Source of the DNA: M2408 sp046303515
Lineage (GTDB): Bacteria; Bacteroidota; Bacteroidia; Flavobacteriales_D; Crocinitomicaceae
Length of the DNA: 64,000 nt
Reading direction: 5' to 3'
Assembly (NCBI GenBank): GCA_046303515.1
Contig: JBKCGI010000181.1
Span: 1-64,000, forward strand
Shown: positions 42,291 through 50,188 of the stretch, in pieces
How the letters are laid out: each line of letters begins with the position of its first letter
Numbering within the stretch: the first letter of the stretch is position 1
The notes under the pieces: generated by a model
What the model was told of the DNA's origin: nothing
The model's input: only the letters and a program-made list of their open reading frames with translations
Database searches by the model: none
Translations under genes and position numbers: made by a program

Positions 42291-43454
42291 ATGTCTGAAT
42301 CAAATTTTCAATCTGCCTTTAGTTCCTGGAAAATTTGGTTGGCTGTTTTGCTTGGTTTAGGATTTGCGGTATACATGTTGTTTAATAGCTTAAATGAAGT
42401 TCATTTTATTGAGGTTAAAGACAAATCGGGAACACATATTTGGCTTGATAATAATCACAATTCAAAAGTTGATTTTTCAGATTTGAATGAATTTCAAGCC
42501 AATAAGAATGGCACTTTTCGCCAAAAAACCTCTTTAGAGTTTATTTCCGAAATCAAGTGGACTAGTCAAGCATTTGTTTTCTTGTTTTTAGCGATTATTT
42601 TTATGATTGGTCGTGATTTAGCTTATATGTGGCGTATTAGAGTGCTAACAAGTGAAAAATTGTCTTGGAAAAAATCATTTTACGTGATTATGATGTGGGA
42701 ATTCGCTTCGGCTTTAGCTCCTGGAGTTGCAAGTGGCTCAACAGTAGCGATGTTTATTTTAAATAAAGAAAAAATCCCTCTTGGGAAATCAACTGCAATT
42801 GTCATTATCACCACAATGATGGATAATTTATTCTACATTTTGATGATTCCATTGGTGTTTATTTTTATTCCTGCTTCGGATTTATTTCCAAGCGATACCA
42901 CTTTGGATAAAGGAATTGCTTATGTTTTTTGGACAGGATACAGCATTTTTCTTGTAATTTGTTTACTACTTTTCACAAGTATTTTCTTCTATCCAAAACT
43001 AATTAAAAACTTTTTGGCGCTTATTTTTTCCGTCCCTTTTTTAAAAAAATGGAAAGCCAATGCGATTCATACGGGTGAAGAAGTTGAGTTGACATCTAAA
43101 GCGTTCAAAAAAGAAAATTTTTCATTTTGGTTTAAAAGTTTTGGCGCCACGATTTTATCTTGGACTTCTCGTTTTTTAGTTATCAATTGCATTTTAGCAG
43201 CATTTATAAGTTTAAATTTCCACAATCATATTTTTATTTTAGGAAAGCAATTTGTGCTGTGGTTATTTATGCGAATCAGTCCAACCCCTGGCGGAAGTGG
43301 AGTTGCTGAATATGCCTTTGGTGAATTGATGTCTGACTTTTCACATTCAGCTTTTTTAATTACTGCTTTGGCTATTTTGTGGCGTTTGATTTCATATTTT
43401 CCTTATTTGTTAATTGGTGCCTTCATATTACCGCGTTGGTTGAAACGTAAATAA
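42291..43454 (+). CDS. Lysylphosphatidylglycerol synthase/flippase-like membrane protein
   Basis: 387 aa of the UPF0104/LPG_synthase_TM family: seven or eight membrane helices with the typical FASALAPGVASGSTVAMF and RISPTPGGSGVAEYAFGE segments. Only the membrane (flippase-like) module is present; there is no catalytic MprF domain, so aminoacyl transfer is not expected. Between the first and second helices an inserted loop of about 45 residues contains DNNHNSKVDFSD (53-64), which looks like an EF-hand calcium-binding loop. It follows the Big_5 lipoprotein by 5 bases. Substrate unknown. Confidence 0.88.
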   Translation: MSESNFQSAFSSWKIWLAVLLGLGFAVYMLFNSLNEVHFIEVKDKSGTHIWLDNNHNSKVDFSDLNEFQANKNGTFRQKTSLEFISEIKWTSQAFVFLFLAIIFMIGRDLAYMWRIRVLTSEKLSWKKSFYVIMMWEFASALAPGVASGSTVAMFILNKEKIPLGKSTAIVIITTMMDNLFYILMIPLVFIFIPASDLFPSDTTLDKGIAYVFWTGYSIFLVICLLLFTSIFFYPKLIKNFLALIFSVPFLKKWKANAIHTGEEVELTSKAFKKENFSFWFKSFGATILSWTSRFLVINCILAAFISLNFHNHIFILGKQFVLWLFMRISPTPGGSGVAEYAFGELMSDFSHSAFLITALAILWRLISYFPYLLIGAFILPRWLKRK

Positions 43455-43488
43455 TTGTAACGCTTAAAGAAAAGATAATTATACTCAC

Positions 43489-44304
43489 ATGAAACTAATT
43501 TTACTTGTTATCTTGTTTGCGTTCAATCTTACGCTGTTTTCACAAAAAACGGTAAAAGATAGTATTTATGTTTTTTACTTTAAATCTGCACAAGCTAAAA
43601 TTCCTAGTGATTCTCTTGTGAAATTTCAGAAATTCTATAAAAAATATGAAAGTTGTTCTTCCTGTATCTACGAATTAAAAGGTTTCGCTGATAGTGTTGG
43701 AAATGATGCTCAAAATAAAGTTCTTTCAGAAAAGCGGATTGCTTATGTAAAATCATTGCTAAAAAATACAAAAATTACCCAAATCAAAGAAATTCCTTTG
43801 GGCGAAAAATTATCGCAGAAAACCAAAAATAATCAAGATTTTAGAAAAGTAATTTTACGAGTTAAAAACCCTTCCTTAAAAAATGTAACTGATTTAGTTC
43901 AATCAGAAATCAAGGAAGTAAAAAAAGATACCTTAACTCCAGTTGAAAAACGCAAGATGGAATTTTCGCAACGCAATAAAGCCATTCGTTTGAATATTTT
44001 GTTTTATGTGAATCGTATAGATCTGCTTCCAGAATCAAGGGACGATTTGGAAATTTTAGCCATGTATTTACAAGAAAACCCAAAGGTTTATGCTCGTTTA
44101 GAAGGCCATGTTTGTTGCAATAACGATCAAGAATTATCTCGAAATCGTGCAATGGCAATCAAGATATATTTGATACAAAAGGGAATAAAAAATTACCGAT
44201 TAAATGCTGAAGGTTTTGGGAATACACGTCCAGCAGTGGAAGAAAAAAACGCCGCAGATGAACAAATAAATCGCAGAGTTGAGGTTATTTTTTATGAGGA
44301 ATAA
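43489..44304 (+). CDS. Protein with two OmpA-like domains
   Basis: 271 aa. Signal peptide MKLILLVILFAFNLTLFS, cut before QKTV. The C-terminal half (about 165-270) is an OmpA_C peptidoglycan-binding fold: FYVNRIDLLPESRDDLEILA, then LSRNRAMAIKIYLIQKGI and GFGNTRP. The usual GHTD motif reads GHVC, so the diaminopimelate-binding Asp is missing. The N-terminal half (about 25-125) also matches the fold: KGFADSVGNDAQNKVLSEKR, with Asp and Arg in place. It therefore appears to be an internal duplication. It is periplasmic, probably tethering the outer membrane or a complex to the cell wall. Confidence 0.88.
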   Translation: MKLILLVILFAFNLTLFSQKTVKDSIYVFYFKSAQAKIPSDSLVKFQKFYKKYESCSSCIYELKGFADSVGNDAQNKVLSEKRIAYVKSLLKNTKITQIKEIPLGEKLSQKTKNNQDFRKVILRVKNPSLKNVTDLVQSEIKEVKKDTLTPVEKRKMEFSQRNKAIRLNILFYVNRIDLLPESRDDLEILAMYLQENPKVYARLEGHVCCNNDQELSRNRAMAIKIYLIQKGIKNYRLNAEGFGNTRPAVEEKNAADEQINRRVEVIFYEE

Positions 44305-44387
44305 ATTAATTCCATGTTTTCATGATTTAAATCATTCTTTTCCAGTAAATATTTCTTGAAATTTGCGCTCTATTTAGAAAATCATTT

Positions 44388-45623
44388 ATGACAAATATAG
44401 AGTTAATGTCTCCGGCAGGCTCGTATGAAGCACTTTCTGCAGCTATCAAAGCGGGAGCCAATTCAATTTATTTTGGTGTTGAGCAATTAAACATGCGAAC
44501 TAAATCGACCCACAATTTTACGATTGAAGATTTACCTAAAATTGCGAATATTTGTCAAGAAAATGGTTTAAAAAGCTATTTGACCTTAAATACTATTGTT
44601 TATGATCATGACATAAGCTTGATGAAACGCATTTTGGATGAAACTAAAAGAGGTGGAATTACGGCGGTTATTGCTTCAGATCATGCAGTCATGAATTATT
44701 GTAAAAAAATTGAATTAACTGTTCATATTTCTACGCAAGCAAATATTACCAATATTGATACTGTTGAATTTTATGTCGTTTACGCTGATGTAATGGTGAT
44801 GTCACGTGAACTGAGTTTATTACAAGTTGAACAAATCAACAAGGAAATCAAACGAAGAAAAATTACTGGTCCTTCTGGAGAATTAGTGCGTACAGAAGTT
44901 TTCGGACATGGAGCTTTGTGCATGGCAGTTTCTGGGAAATGTTATTTGAGTTTACATTCTAATTTTTCATCTGCCAATCGGGGAGCTTGTATCCAGAATT
45001 GCCGAAAATCATATATCGTTACTGACAAAGACAATGGCGTTGAATTTGAAGTTGATAACGAATACATTATGTCTGCAAAAGATTTGTGTGTCATCGATTT
45101 CTTAGATAAAGTGATTGATGCTGGAGTTTCTGTTTTAAAAATTGAAGGTAGGGGAAGAAGTGCAGATTACGTTTATACAACTACAAAATGTTACCGAGAG
45201 GCAATAGATTCAATTGCAGAAGGAACTTTTAATATAGACAAAATTAGTGCTTGGAAAGAACGTTTAGCAACTGTTTTCAATCGTGGATTTTGGGATGGAT
45301 ATTATCTTGGTCGTCAGATGGGTGAATGGAGTGATGACCCAGGCTCTAAGGCAACTAAACGTAAAGTTTATATCGGAAAGGGTATGAAATATTATGAAAA
45401 TGCCCAAATTGCTGAATTTTTAATTGAAGCACAAGGAGTGCAGGTCGGAGATGAATTGATTATCACAGGTCCGACAACGGGTGTGATTGAAACTGTTTTA
45501 GCAGAGATGCGTGTTGAGAATGTACCTACTGAATTGGTTAAACGAGGTACAACAATTACTTTTCCAATGAATGAGAAAGTACGTCCTTCTGATAAATTAT
45601 ACAAACTAGTTCCTGTAGATTAA
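44388..45623 (+). CDS. U32 family protein (YegQ/TrhP/RlhA type)
   Basis: 411 aa. N-terminal TIM-barrel start IELMSPAGSYEALSAAIKAGA and the U32 signature cysteines in GHGALCMAVSGKCYLS and NRGACIQNCRKSY. A C-terminal beta domain follows (KYYENAQIAEFLIEAQGVQVG). Family members studied in E. coli act in tRNA or rRNA hydroxylation (TrhP, RlhA) or O2-independent ubiquinone hydroxylation rather than as peptidases. The four-cysteine pattern fits an Fe-S cluster. A ferredoxin gene starts 2 bases after its stop, supporting an electron-dependent reaction. Which substrate applies cannot be decided here. Confidence 0.9.
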   Translation: MTNIELMSPAGSYEALSAAIKAGANSIYFGVEQLNMRTKSTHNFTIEDLPKIANICQENGLKSYLTLNTIVYDHDISLMKRILDETKRGGITAVIASDHAVMNYCKKIELTVHISTQANITNIDTVEFYVVYADVMVMSRELSLLQVEQINKEIKRRKITGPSGELVRTEVFGHGALCMAVSGKCYLSLHSNFSSANRGACIQNCRKSYIVTDKDNGVEFEVDNEYIMSAKDLCVIDFLDKVIDAGVSVLKIEGRGRSADYVYTTTKCYREAIDSIAEGTFNIDKISAWKERLATVFNRGFWDGYYLGRQMGEWSDDPGSKATKRKVYIGKGMKYYENAQIAEFLIEAQGVQVGDELIITGPTTGVIETVLAEMRVENVPTELVKRGTTITFPMNEKVRPSDKLYKLVPVD

Positions 45624-45625
45624 CT

Positions 45626-45853
45626 ATGATTCGGATTTTACAACATCGTCACAAATGCATAGGCTGTAACGCTTGTGTTGAGGCTGACAAATACCGTTGG
45701 CGCATCTCTAAAAAAGACGGAAAAAGTACCTTGATAGGCGGATCAGATAATAAAGGTTGGTTTTCTGTAATCGTTGAAGTTGACGAATTGGAATTTATTA
45801 AGGCGGCAGAAAAACATTGTCCGGTAAATATAATTAGGTGGTTGGAGGTATAA
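45626..45853 (+). CDS. Small [4Fe-4S] ferredoxin
   Basis: 75 aa with one cluster-binding set: Cys11, Cys14, Cys17 (CIGCNAC) and Cys65 (HCPVNII). The central 45 residues (RWRISKKDGKSTLIGG) replace the second cluster of classical 2x[4Fe-4S] ferredoxins. It is encoded 2 bases after the U32 gene and is probably its electron donor (inference from context). A hairpin terminator follows at once. Confidence 0.9.
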   Translation: MIRILQHRHKCIGCNACVEADKYRWRISKKDGKSTLIGGSDNKGWFSVIVEVDELEFIKAAEKHCPVNIIRWLEV

Positions 45854-45860
45854 AAAACAA

Positions 45861-45886
45861 AAAGTCGAATCTCTCGATCCGACTTT
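45861..45886 (+). terminator. Hairpin after the ferredoxin gene
   Basis: AAAGTCG / CGACTTT arms, 12-base loop, followed by an A/T-rich tail. It may serve both the ferredoxin and the convergent sucB. Confidence 0.5.
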
Positions 45887-45918
45887 ATACTATTTTAATT
45901 TTATTATTAACTTTTTAT

Positions 45919-45960
45919 GTGACTGAGCGTAGTCGTTTGACTGAGCGAAGCCGAAGTCAC
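45919..45960. repeat. REP-like element overlapping the sucB stop codon
   Basis: Two near-identical 15-base units, GACTGAGCGTAGTCG (45921-45935) and GACTGAGCGAAGCCG (45939-45953), sit inside outer arms GTGACT / AGTCAC. The last bases overlap the sucB stop codon (45957-45959). The core TGAGCG(A/G/T)AG(C/T)CG recurs in the palindrome at 47261-47300. Such sequences are, to my knowledge, widespread extragenic repeats in Bacteroidetes. Confidence 0.7.
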
Positions 45961-47222
45961 AATCCTAACAAAACCTGAATAGGATCTTTACCTCCAAATA
46001 TCATTCTTTCAGGGTTCTCAAGCATTTCTTTCACTTTTACAAGGAAACCAACGGAATCCTTACCATCGATGATTCTATGGTCGTATGAAAGCGCCACGTA
46101 CATAATCGGACGGATTTCAACTTTACCATTAATTGCAACTGGACGTTCAACGATGTTGTGCATTCCTAAAATCGCAGATTGTGGTGGGTTGATGATTGGT
46201 GTGGATAGCATAGAACCAAAAACACCTCCATTTGTAATCGTAAATGTACCACCAGTCATATCGTCTGGAGTAATTTTTCCATCACGCGCTTTGATTGCTA
46301 ATCTCTTAATTTCTTTTTCAATTTCTGCTAAAGTCATTTGTTCAGCATTACGAACCACTGGCACTAACAAACCTTTAGGGGATGATACTGCAATCCCTAT
46401 ATCAGCATAATTGTGGAATACCATTTCGTTTCCATCTATTTGTGCATTTACAGCTGGGAAATGATTTAATGCTTCCGTCACAGCTTTTGTAAAGAAAGAC
46501 ATAAATCCTAAATTGATGTCGTGGAATTTTGCAAAACTATCTTTGTATTTAGCTCTTAAATCCATGATTGGCTTCATGTCAACTTCATTAAATGTCGTTA
46601 ACATTGCAGTTTCTTGTTTCACAGCAACCAATCTCTCGGCAATCTTACGACGCATCATAGACATTTTTTCTCTGTTTTGCTCACGTGTTCCACCCCAACC
46701 TTGAGCTGCATCAGCAGAAATTCCAGCAGACATAGCAGCTAAAACATCTTGTTTCGTGATGCGACCATCTTTTCCAGTTGCATTTACTTTCGCTGGATTA
46801 ATTCCATTTTCAGCAATGATTTTAGCAGCTGCAACAGATGGTGTTCCATTTGCATAAGAAGCTTTTTCATTTACTGGTCCTGGATTTGGAGCAGCAGTTT
46901 TTTCAACTACCGGTGCTGGCGCTGCTTTTACTTCTTCAACCGCTTTTTCAGCAACAGGCGCAGCCGAACCAGCAGGTCTTTCAGCAGAAGTATCAATAAT
47001 ACAAACCACTTGACCAACTTTAACAACATCGCCTTCACCAGCCTTTAAAGTGATAATTCCACTTTCTTCAGCAGGTAATTCCAAAGTTGCTTTGTCTGAA
47101 TCAACTTCAGCAATAGCTTGATCTTTTTCAACGTAATCTCCATCAGATACCAACCAAGAAGCAATTTCAACTTCTGAAATAGATTCTCCTGGACTTGGTA
47201 CTTTCATTTCTAATAATGACAT
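45957..47222 (-). CDS. sucB: Dihydrolipoyllysine-residue succinyltransferase, E2 of 2-oxoglutarate dehydrogenase
   Basis: 421 aa. Lipoyl domain with Lys44 in EVDSDKATLEL, a Pro/Ala/Val/Glu-rich linker (about 83-120), a peripheral subunit-binding domain (TPSVAAAKIIAENGINP, then GKDGRITKQDVLAA) and the catalytic acyltransferase domain with the active-site motif YDHRIIDGKDS. It forms the cubic core transferring succinyl to CoA in the TCA cycle. It follows sucA on the minus strand, 89 bases apart, with a 40-base palindrome between them. Its stop codon lies inside a REP-like element. Confidence 0.96.
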   Translation of the reverse strand: MSLLEMKVPSPGESISEVEIASWLVSDGDYVEKDQAIAEVDSDKATLELPAEESGIITLKAGEGDVVKVGQVVCIIDTSAERPAGSAAPVAEKAVEEVKAAPAPVVEKTAAPNPGPVNEKASYANGTPSVAAAKIIAENGINPAKVNATGKDGRITKQDVLAAMSAGISADAAQGWGGTREQNREKMSMMRRKIAERLVAVKQETAMLTTFNEVDMKPIMDLRAKYKDSFAKFHDINLGFMSFFTKAVTEALNHFPAVNAQIDGNEMVFHNYADIGIAVSSPKGLLVPVVRNAEQMTLAEIEKEIKRLAIKARDGKITPDDMTGGTFTITNGGVFGSMLSTPIINPPQSAILGMHNIVERPVAINGKVEIRPIMYVALSYDHRIIDGKDSVGFLVKVKEMLENPERMIFGGKDPIQVLLGL

Positions 47223-47260
47223 GGCCTTAATTTTTATTTTAATATTTTTAACACGTAGAT

Positions 47261-47300
47261 TTCGATTTCGCTCAATTCACGTGAGTTGAGCGGAGTCGAA
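47261..47300. repeat. Palindromic REP-like element between sucA and sucB
   Basis: Arms TTCGATTTCGCTCAATTCAC (47261-47280) and GTGAGTTGAGCGGAGTCGAA (47281-47300) are complementary over all 20 positions when three G-U pairs are allowed, with no loop. The core TGAGCGGAGTCGAA matches the element at the sucB 3' end. It lies in the 89-base spacer of the operon. Confidence 0.75.
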
Positions 47301-47311
47301 ACTCACATAAA

Positions 47312-50038
47312 TTAGTTAACTTTTACTTTTGCGAATTGAAATACATCTTCGAAAAGGTGTTTCAATCGTTTTTCATGTAATTTTTTTGAACCTTCAGCCG
47401 CCGCTGCAGAAGCTCTTCGTGTTATTCCAACAAAAGGAATATGCCTCATACTCATAGCGATATATGTCCAAGCACCCATGTTTGCTGGTTCTTCTTGCGC
47501 CCAAACAATGTTTTTTGCATTTTTGTATGAAGCAATAACATTTTCAATTTGAGTTTGTGGCAGTGGATACAATTGTTCTACTCGAACGAAAGCCATATTG
47601 TCAACACCTAGTTGTGCAGCTTTATCTTTCATTTCATAATAGAATTTCCCTGAACAGAAAACTACAGTATCGATTCCATCTTTTGATGAAATTCTATCGT
47701 CGATTACTTCTTGGAAACCACCTTTTGCCATTTCATCTAAACTAGAAACTGCTGCTGGGTGACGCAATAACATTTTTGGAGAAAATACTACCAATGGTTT
47801 TCTAAATTCTCTTTTCAATTGTCTTCTCAACAAATGGAAATGATTCGCTGGAGTTGAAGTATTTACAACTTGAATGTTGTAGTCAGCACATTGTTGTAAA
47901 AAACGCTCCATTCGTCCACTAGAATGCTCAGCTCCTTGACCTTCATACCCATGTGGTAACAACATCGTCAAACCACTTTGAGTTGACCATTTGTCTTCTC
48001 CCGCAGTAATGAATTGGTCAATCATAATTTGCGCTCCATTGAAGAAATCTCCAAATTGTGCTTCCCAAATTGTTAATCCATTTGGAGTAGCTAAAGAATA
48101 ACCATATTCATAACCTAAAACGCCGTATTCTGACAATAATGAGTTGTAAATGTAGAATTTAGCTTGCTTGTCAGAAAGCATGTTTAAGGTTTCGATTTCT
48201 TCCTCAGTGTCTTCTGTTTTTACAACAGCATGACGGTGAGAGAAAGTACCACGCTCCACATCTTGACCAGAAATTCGGACAGGATGTCCTTCTTCTAATA
48301 AAGTTGCATAGGCCAACATTTCAGCTGAACCCCAATCTAATTTATCTTCTTTGATTGCATTTAAACGATCTTCAAATATTTTAGAAATTTTTCGGAAATA
48401 TTTTTTCCCTTCAGGAAGCGTAGCTAATTTCGTTCCAAGAGCTAATAAAGTCTTTTTATCAACACCCGTATCCATTGATCTTGCAAAATCATCTGGTTTA
48501 CTATGACGGTAACCTTCCCAAGTTTTGCTCAAGAAATCGTATGTAATCGCTTTTTCATTTTTGCGTGATATTTCAAATTCGCTTTCTAAATAAGCATTAA
48601 ATTCCTCTTCTAATTTAGCTGCATCTGCCTTGGTAATCAATCCTTCCGCTTCCAATTGTTTAAAGTAGATATCTTTTGGATTTGGATGCTTAGCAATTAA
48701 ATTGTATAAATGTGGTTGCGTAAATTTAGGCTCATCTCCTTCGTTATGTCCGTACTTACGGTAGCACAATAAATCGATAAAAATATCTTTATTGAAATGT
48801 TGTCTGTATTCTATTGCAATTTCAATTGCTTGAACAACCGCCTCAACATCATCACCATTTACATGGAAAACAGGTGATAAAGTTGTTTTAGCAACATCCG
48901 TACAATAAGTTGAAGAACGTGCATCTAAATAATTGGTTGTAAATCCAACTTGATTATTCACAACAATATGAATTGTGCCTCCAGCTCTGTATCCATCAAG
49001 GCTTTGCATTTGAATTACTTCATACACAATTCCTTGACCAGCAACAGCTGCATCTCCATGAATCATTACAGGACAAACTTTATTCTCGTCCTTATATGTA
49101 TGGTCAATTTTTGCACGAGCAATACCTTGTACCAATGGATCTACCGCTTCTAAATGTGAAGGGTTTGGAGAAAGTGTAACTCCAATAGTTTTTCCATTTT
49201 TTAAAGTAACTTCTGAAGTAAAGCCTTGATGATATTTAACATCTCCGTCAAAATCTCCTTCGTAATCAAATTCTTTTCCTTCAAATTCTGAGAAAATATC
49301 TTGTGGACGTTTTTCAAAGATGTTTGTTAAGGTATTTAAACGACCTCGATGAGCCATTCCCATTACGAAATATTCAACTCCTAAGTCAGAACCTTTGTTA
49401 ACCAAAGTATCTAATGCTGGAATTAAAGCTTCACCACCCTCGATTGAAAAACGTTTTTGACCAACGAATTTTTTCCCTAAAAATGCTTCAAAATTAGTTG
49501 CTTGATTTAATTTTTTGTAAATTTCAATCTTACGACTTTTATCAATTTGAGGACGATTTTTTAATTCAATTTTATTTTTGATCCAATCGATTCTATATGG
49601 TTCTCGCATGTAAACAAACTCAATACCGATTGATTGGCAATATGTTTGTTCTAAATGCGCAATGATTTCTTTCAGACTTGCTGCACCAATTCCAACTTCT
49701 TCTCCAGCTTGGAAAACCAAATCTAAGTCTGCTTCGGATAATCCAAAATTCTCGATATCTAAAGTTGGCTCGTATTTTCTTCTATCACGAACTGGGTTTG
49801 TTTTCGTAAACAAATGACCTCTGGTGCGATAACCATTGATGAGGTTTAGAACTTTAAATTCTTTTTGAAAATTTTCAGGAATTGCTCCTCCATCTTCATA
49901 ATTTGTTTGTGCAAAATCGAATCCTTCGAAAAACTTTTGCCAGCCAATATCAACACTTTCAGGGTCTTTTGTATACGATTGATAAAGGTGGTCAATCGCC
50001 GACACATCTGCATTTCCTACATAAGTAACTTTATCCAT
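47312..50038 (-). CDS. sucA: 2-oxoglutarate dehydrogenase E1 component
   Basis: 908-aa thiamine-diphosphate-dependent decarboxylase, normal length for the homodimeric E1o. The N-terminal E2-binding segment (DHLYQSYTKDPESVDIGW) is present. So are the ThDP-binding core with MGMAHRGRLNTL, HGDAAVAGQGIVYE and RKYGHNEGDEPKFTQP, and the C-terminal MLLPHGYEGQGAEHSSGR with RQLKREFRKPLVVFSPK. It works with SucB and a lipoamide dehydrogenase, encoded elsewhere, converting 2-oxoglutarate to succinyl-CoA. First gene of the sucAB unit, with TAAATTTG (50064-50071) upstream. Confidence 0.97.
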   Translation of the reverse strand: MDKVTYVGNADVSAIDHLYQSYTKDPESVDIGWQKFFEGFDFAQTNYEDGGAIPENFQKEFKVLNLINGYRTRGHLFTKTNPVRDRRKYEPTLDIENFGLSEADLDLVFQAGEEVGIGAASLKEIIAHLEQTYCQSIGIEFVYMREPYRIDWIKNKIELKNRPQIDKSRKIEIYKKLNQATNFEAFLGKKFVGQKRFSIEGGEALIPALDTLVNKGSDLGVEYFVMGMAHRGRLNTLTNIFEKRPQDIFSEFEGKEFDYEGDFDGDVKYHQGFTSEVTLKNGKTIGVTLSPNPSHLEAVDPLVQGIARAKIDHTYKDENKVCPVMIHGDAAVAGQGIVYEVIQMQSLDGYRAGGTIHIVVNNQVGFTTNYLDARSSTYCTDVAKTTLSPVFHVNGDDVEAVVQAIEIAIEYRQHFNKDIFIDLLCYRKYGHNEGDEPKFTQPHLYNLIAKHPNPKDIYFKQLEAEGLITKADAAKLEEEFNAYLESEFEISRKNEKAITYDFLSKTWEGYRHSKPDDFARSMDTGVDKKTLLALGTKLATLPEGKKYFRKISKIFEDRLNAIKEDKLDWGSAEMLAYATLLEEGHPVRISGQDVERGTFSHRHAVVKTEDTEEEIETLNMLSDKQAKFYIYNSLLSEYGVLGYEYGYSLATPNGLTIWEAQFGDFFNGAQIMIDQFITAGEDKWSTQSGLTMLLPHGYEGQGAEHSSGRMERFLQQCADYNIQVVNTSTPANHFHLLRRQLKREFRKPLVVFSPKMLLRHPAAVSSLDEMAKGGFQEVIDDRISSKDGIDTVVFCSGKFYYEMKDKAAQLGVDNMAFVRVEQLYPLPQTQIENVIASYKNAKNIVWAQEEPANMGAWTYIAMSMRHIPFVGITRRASAAAAEGSKKLHEKRLKHLFEDVFQFAKVKVN

Positions 50039-50063
50039 GTTTCTAATAGAATTTTTGGAGATG

Positions 50064-50071
50064 CAAATTTA
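50064..50071 (-). promoter_or_regulatory. -7 element of sucAB
   Basis: Minus-strand TAAATTTG fits TANNTTTG; predicted start point near 50059, about 20 bases before the sucA ATG. The -33 element is poor. Confidence 0.55.
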
Positions 50072-50136
50072 TAACAAATAAACGTAAAGAGCGAAAATAA
50101 AATCAATATTTTACATCATTTTGAAAACAAAAAACA

Positions 50137-50173
50137 AAAAAAAACGCCTTCCCATAAGAAAGACGTTTTTTTG
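50137..50173 (-). terminator. Terminator of the T9SS metalloprotease gene
   Basis: On the minus strand ACGTCTT pairs with AAGGCGT (one G-U), flanked by A and T runs and followed by nine T residues. It lies 16 bases past the stop. Confidence 0.8.
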
Positions 50174-50188
50174 AACATTTTTATGATC

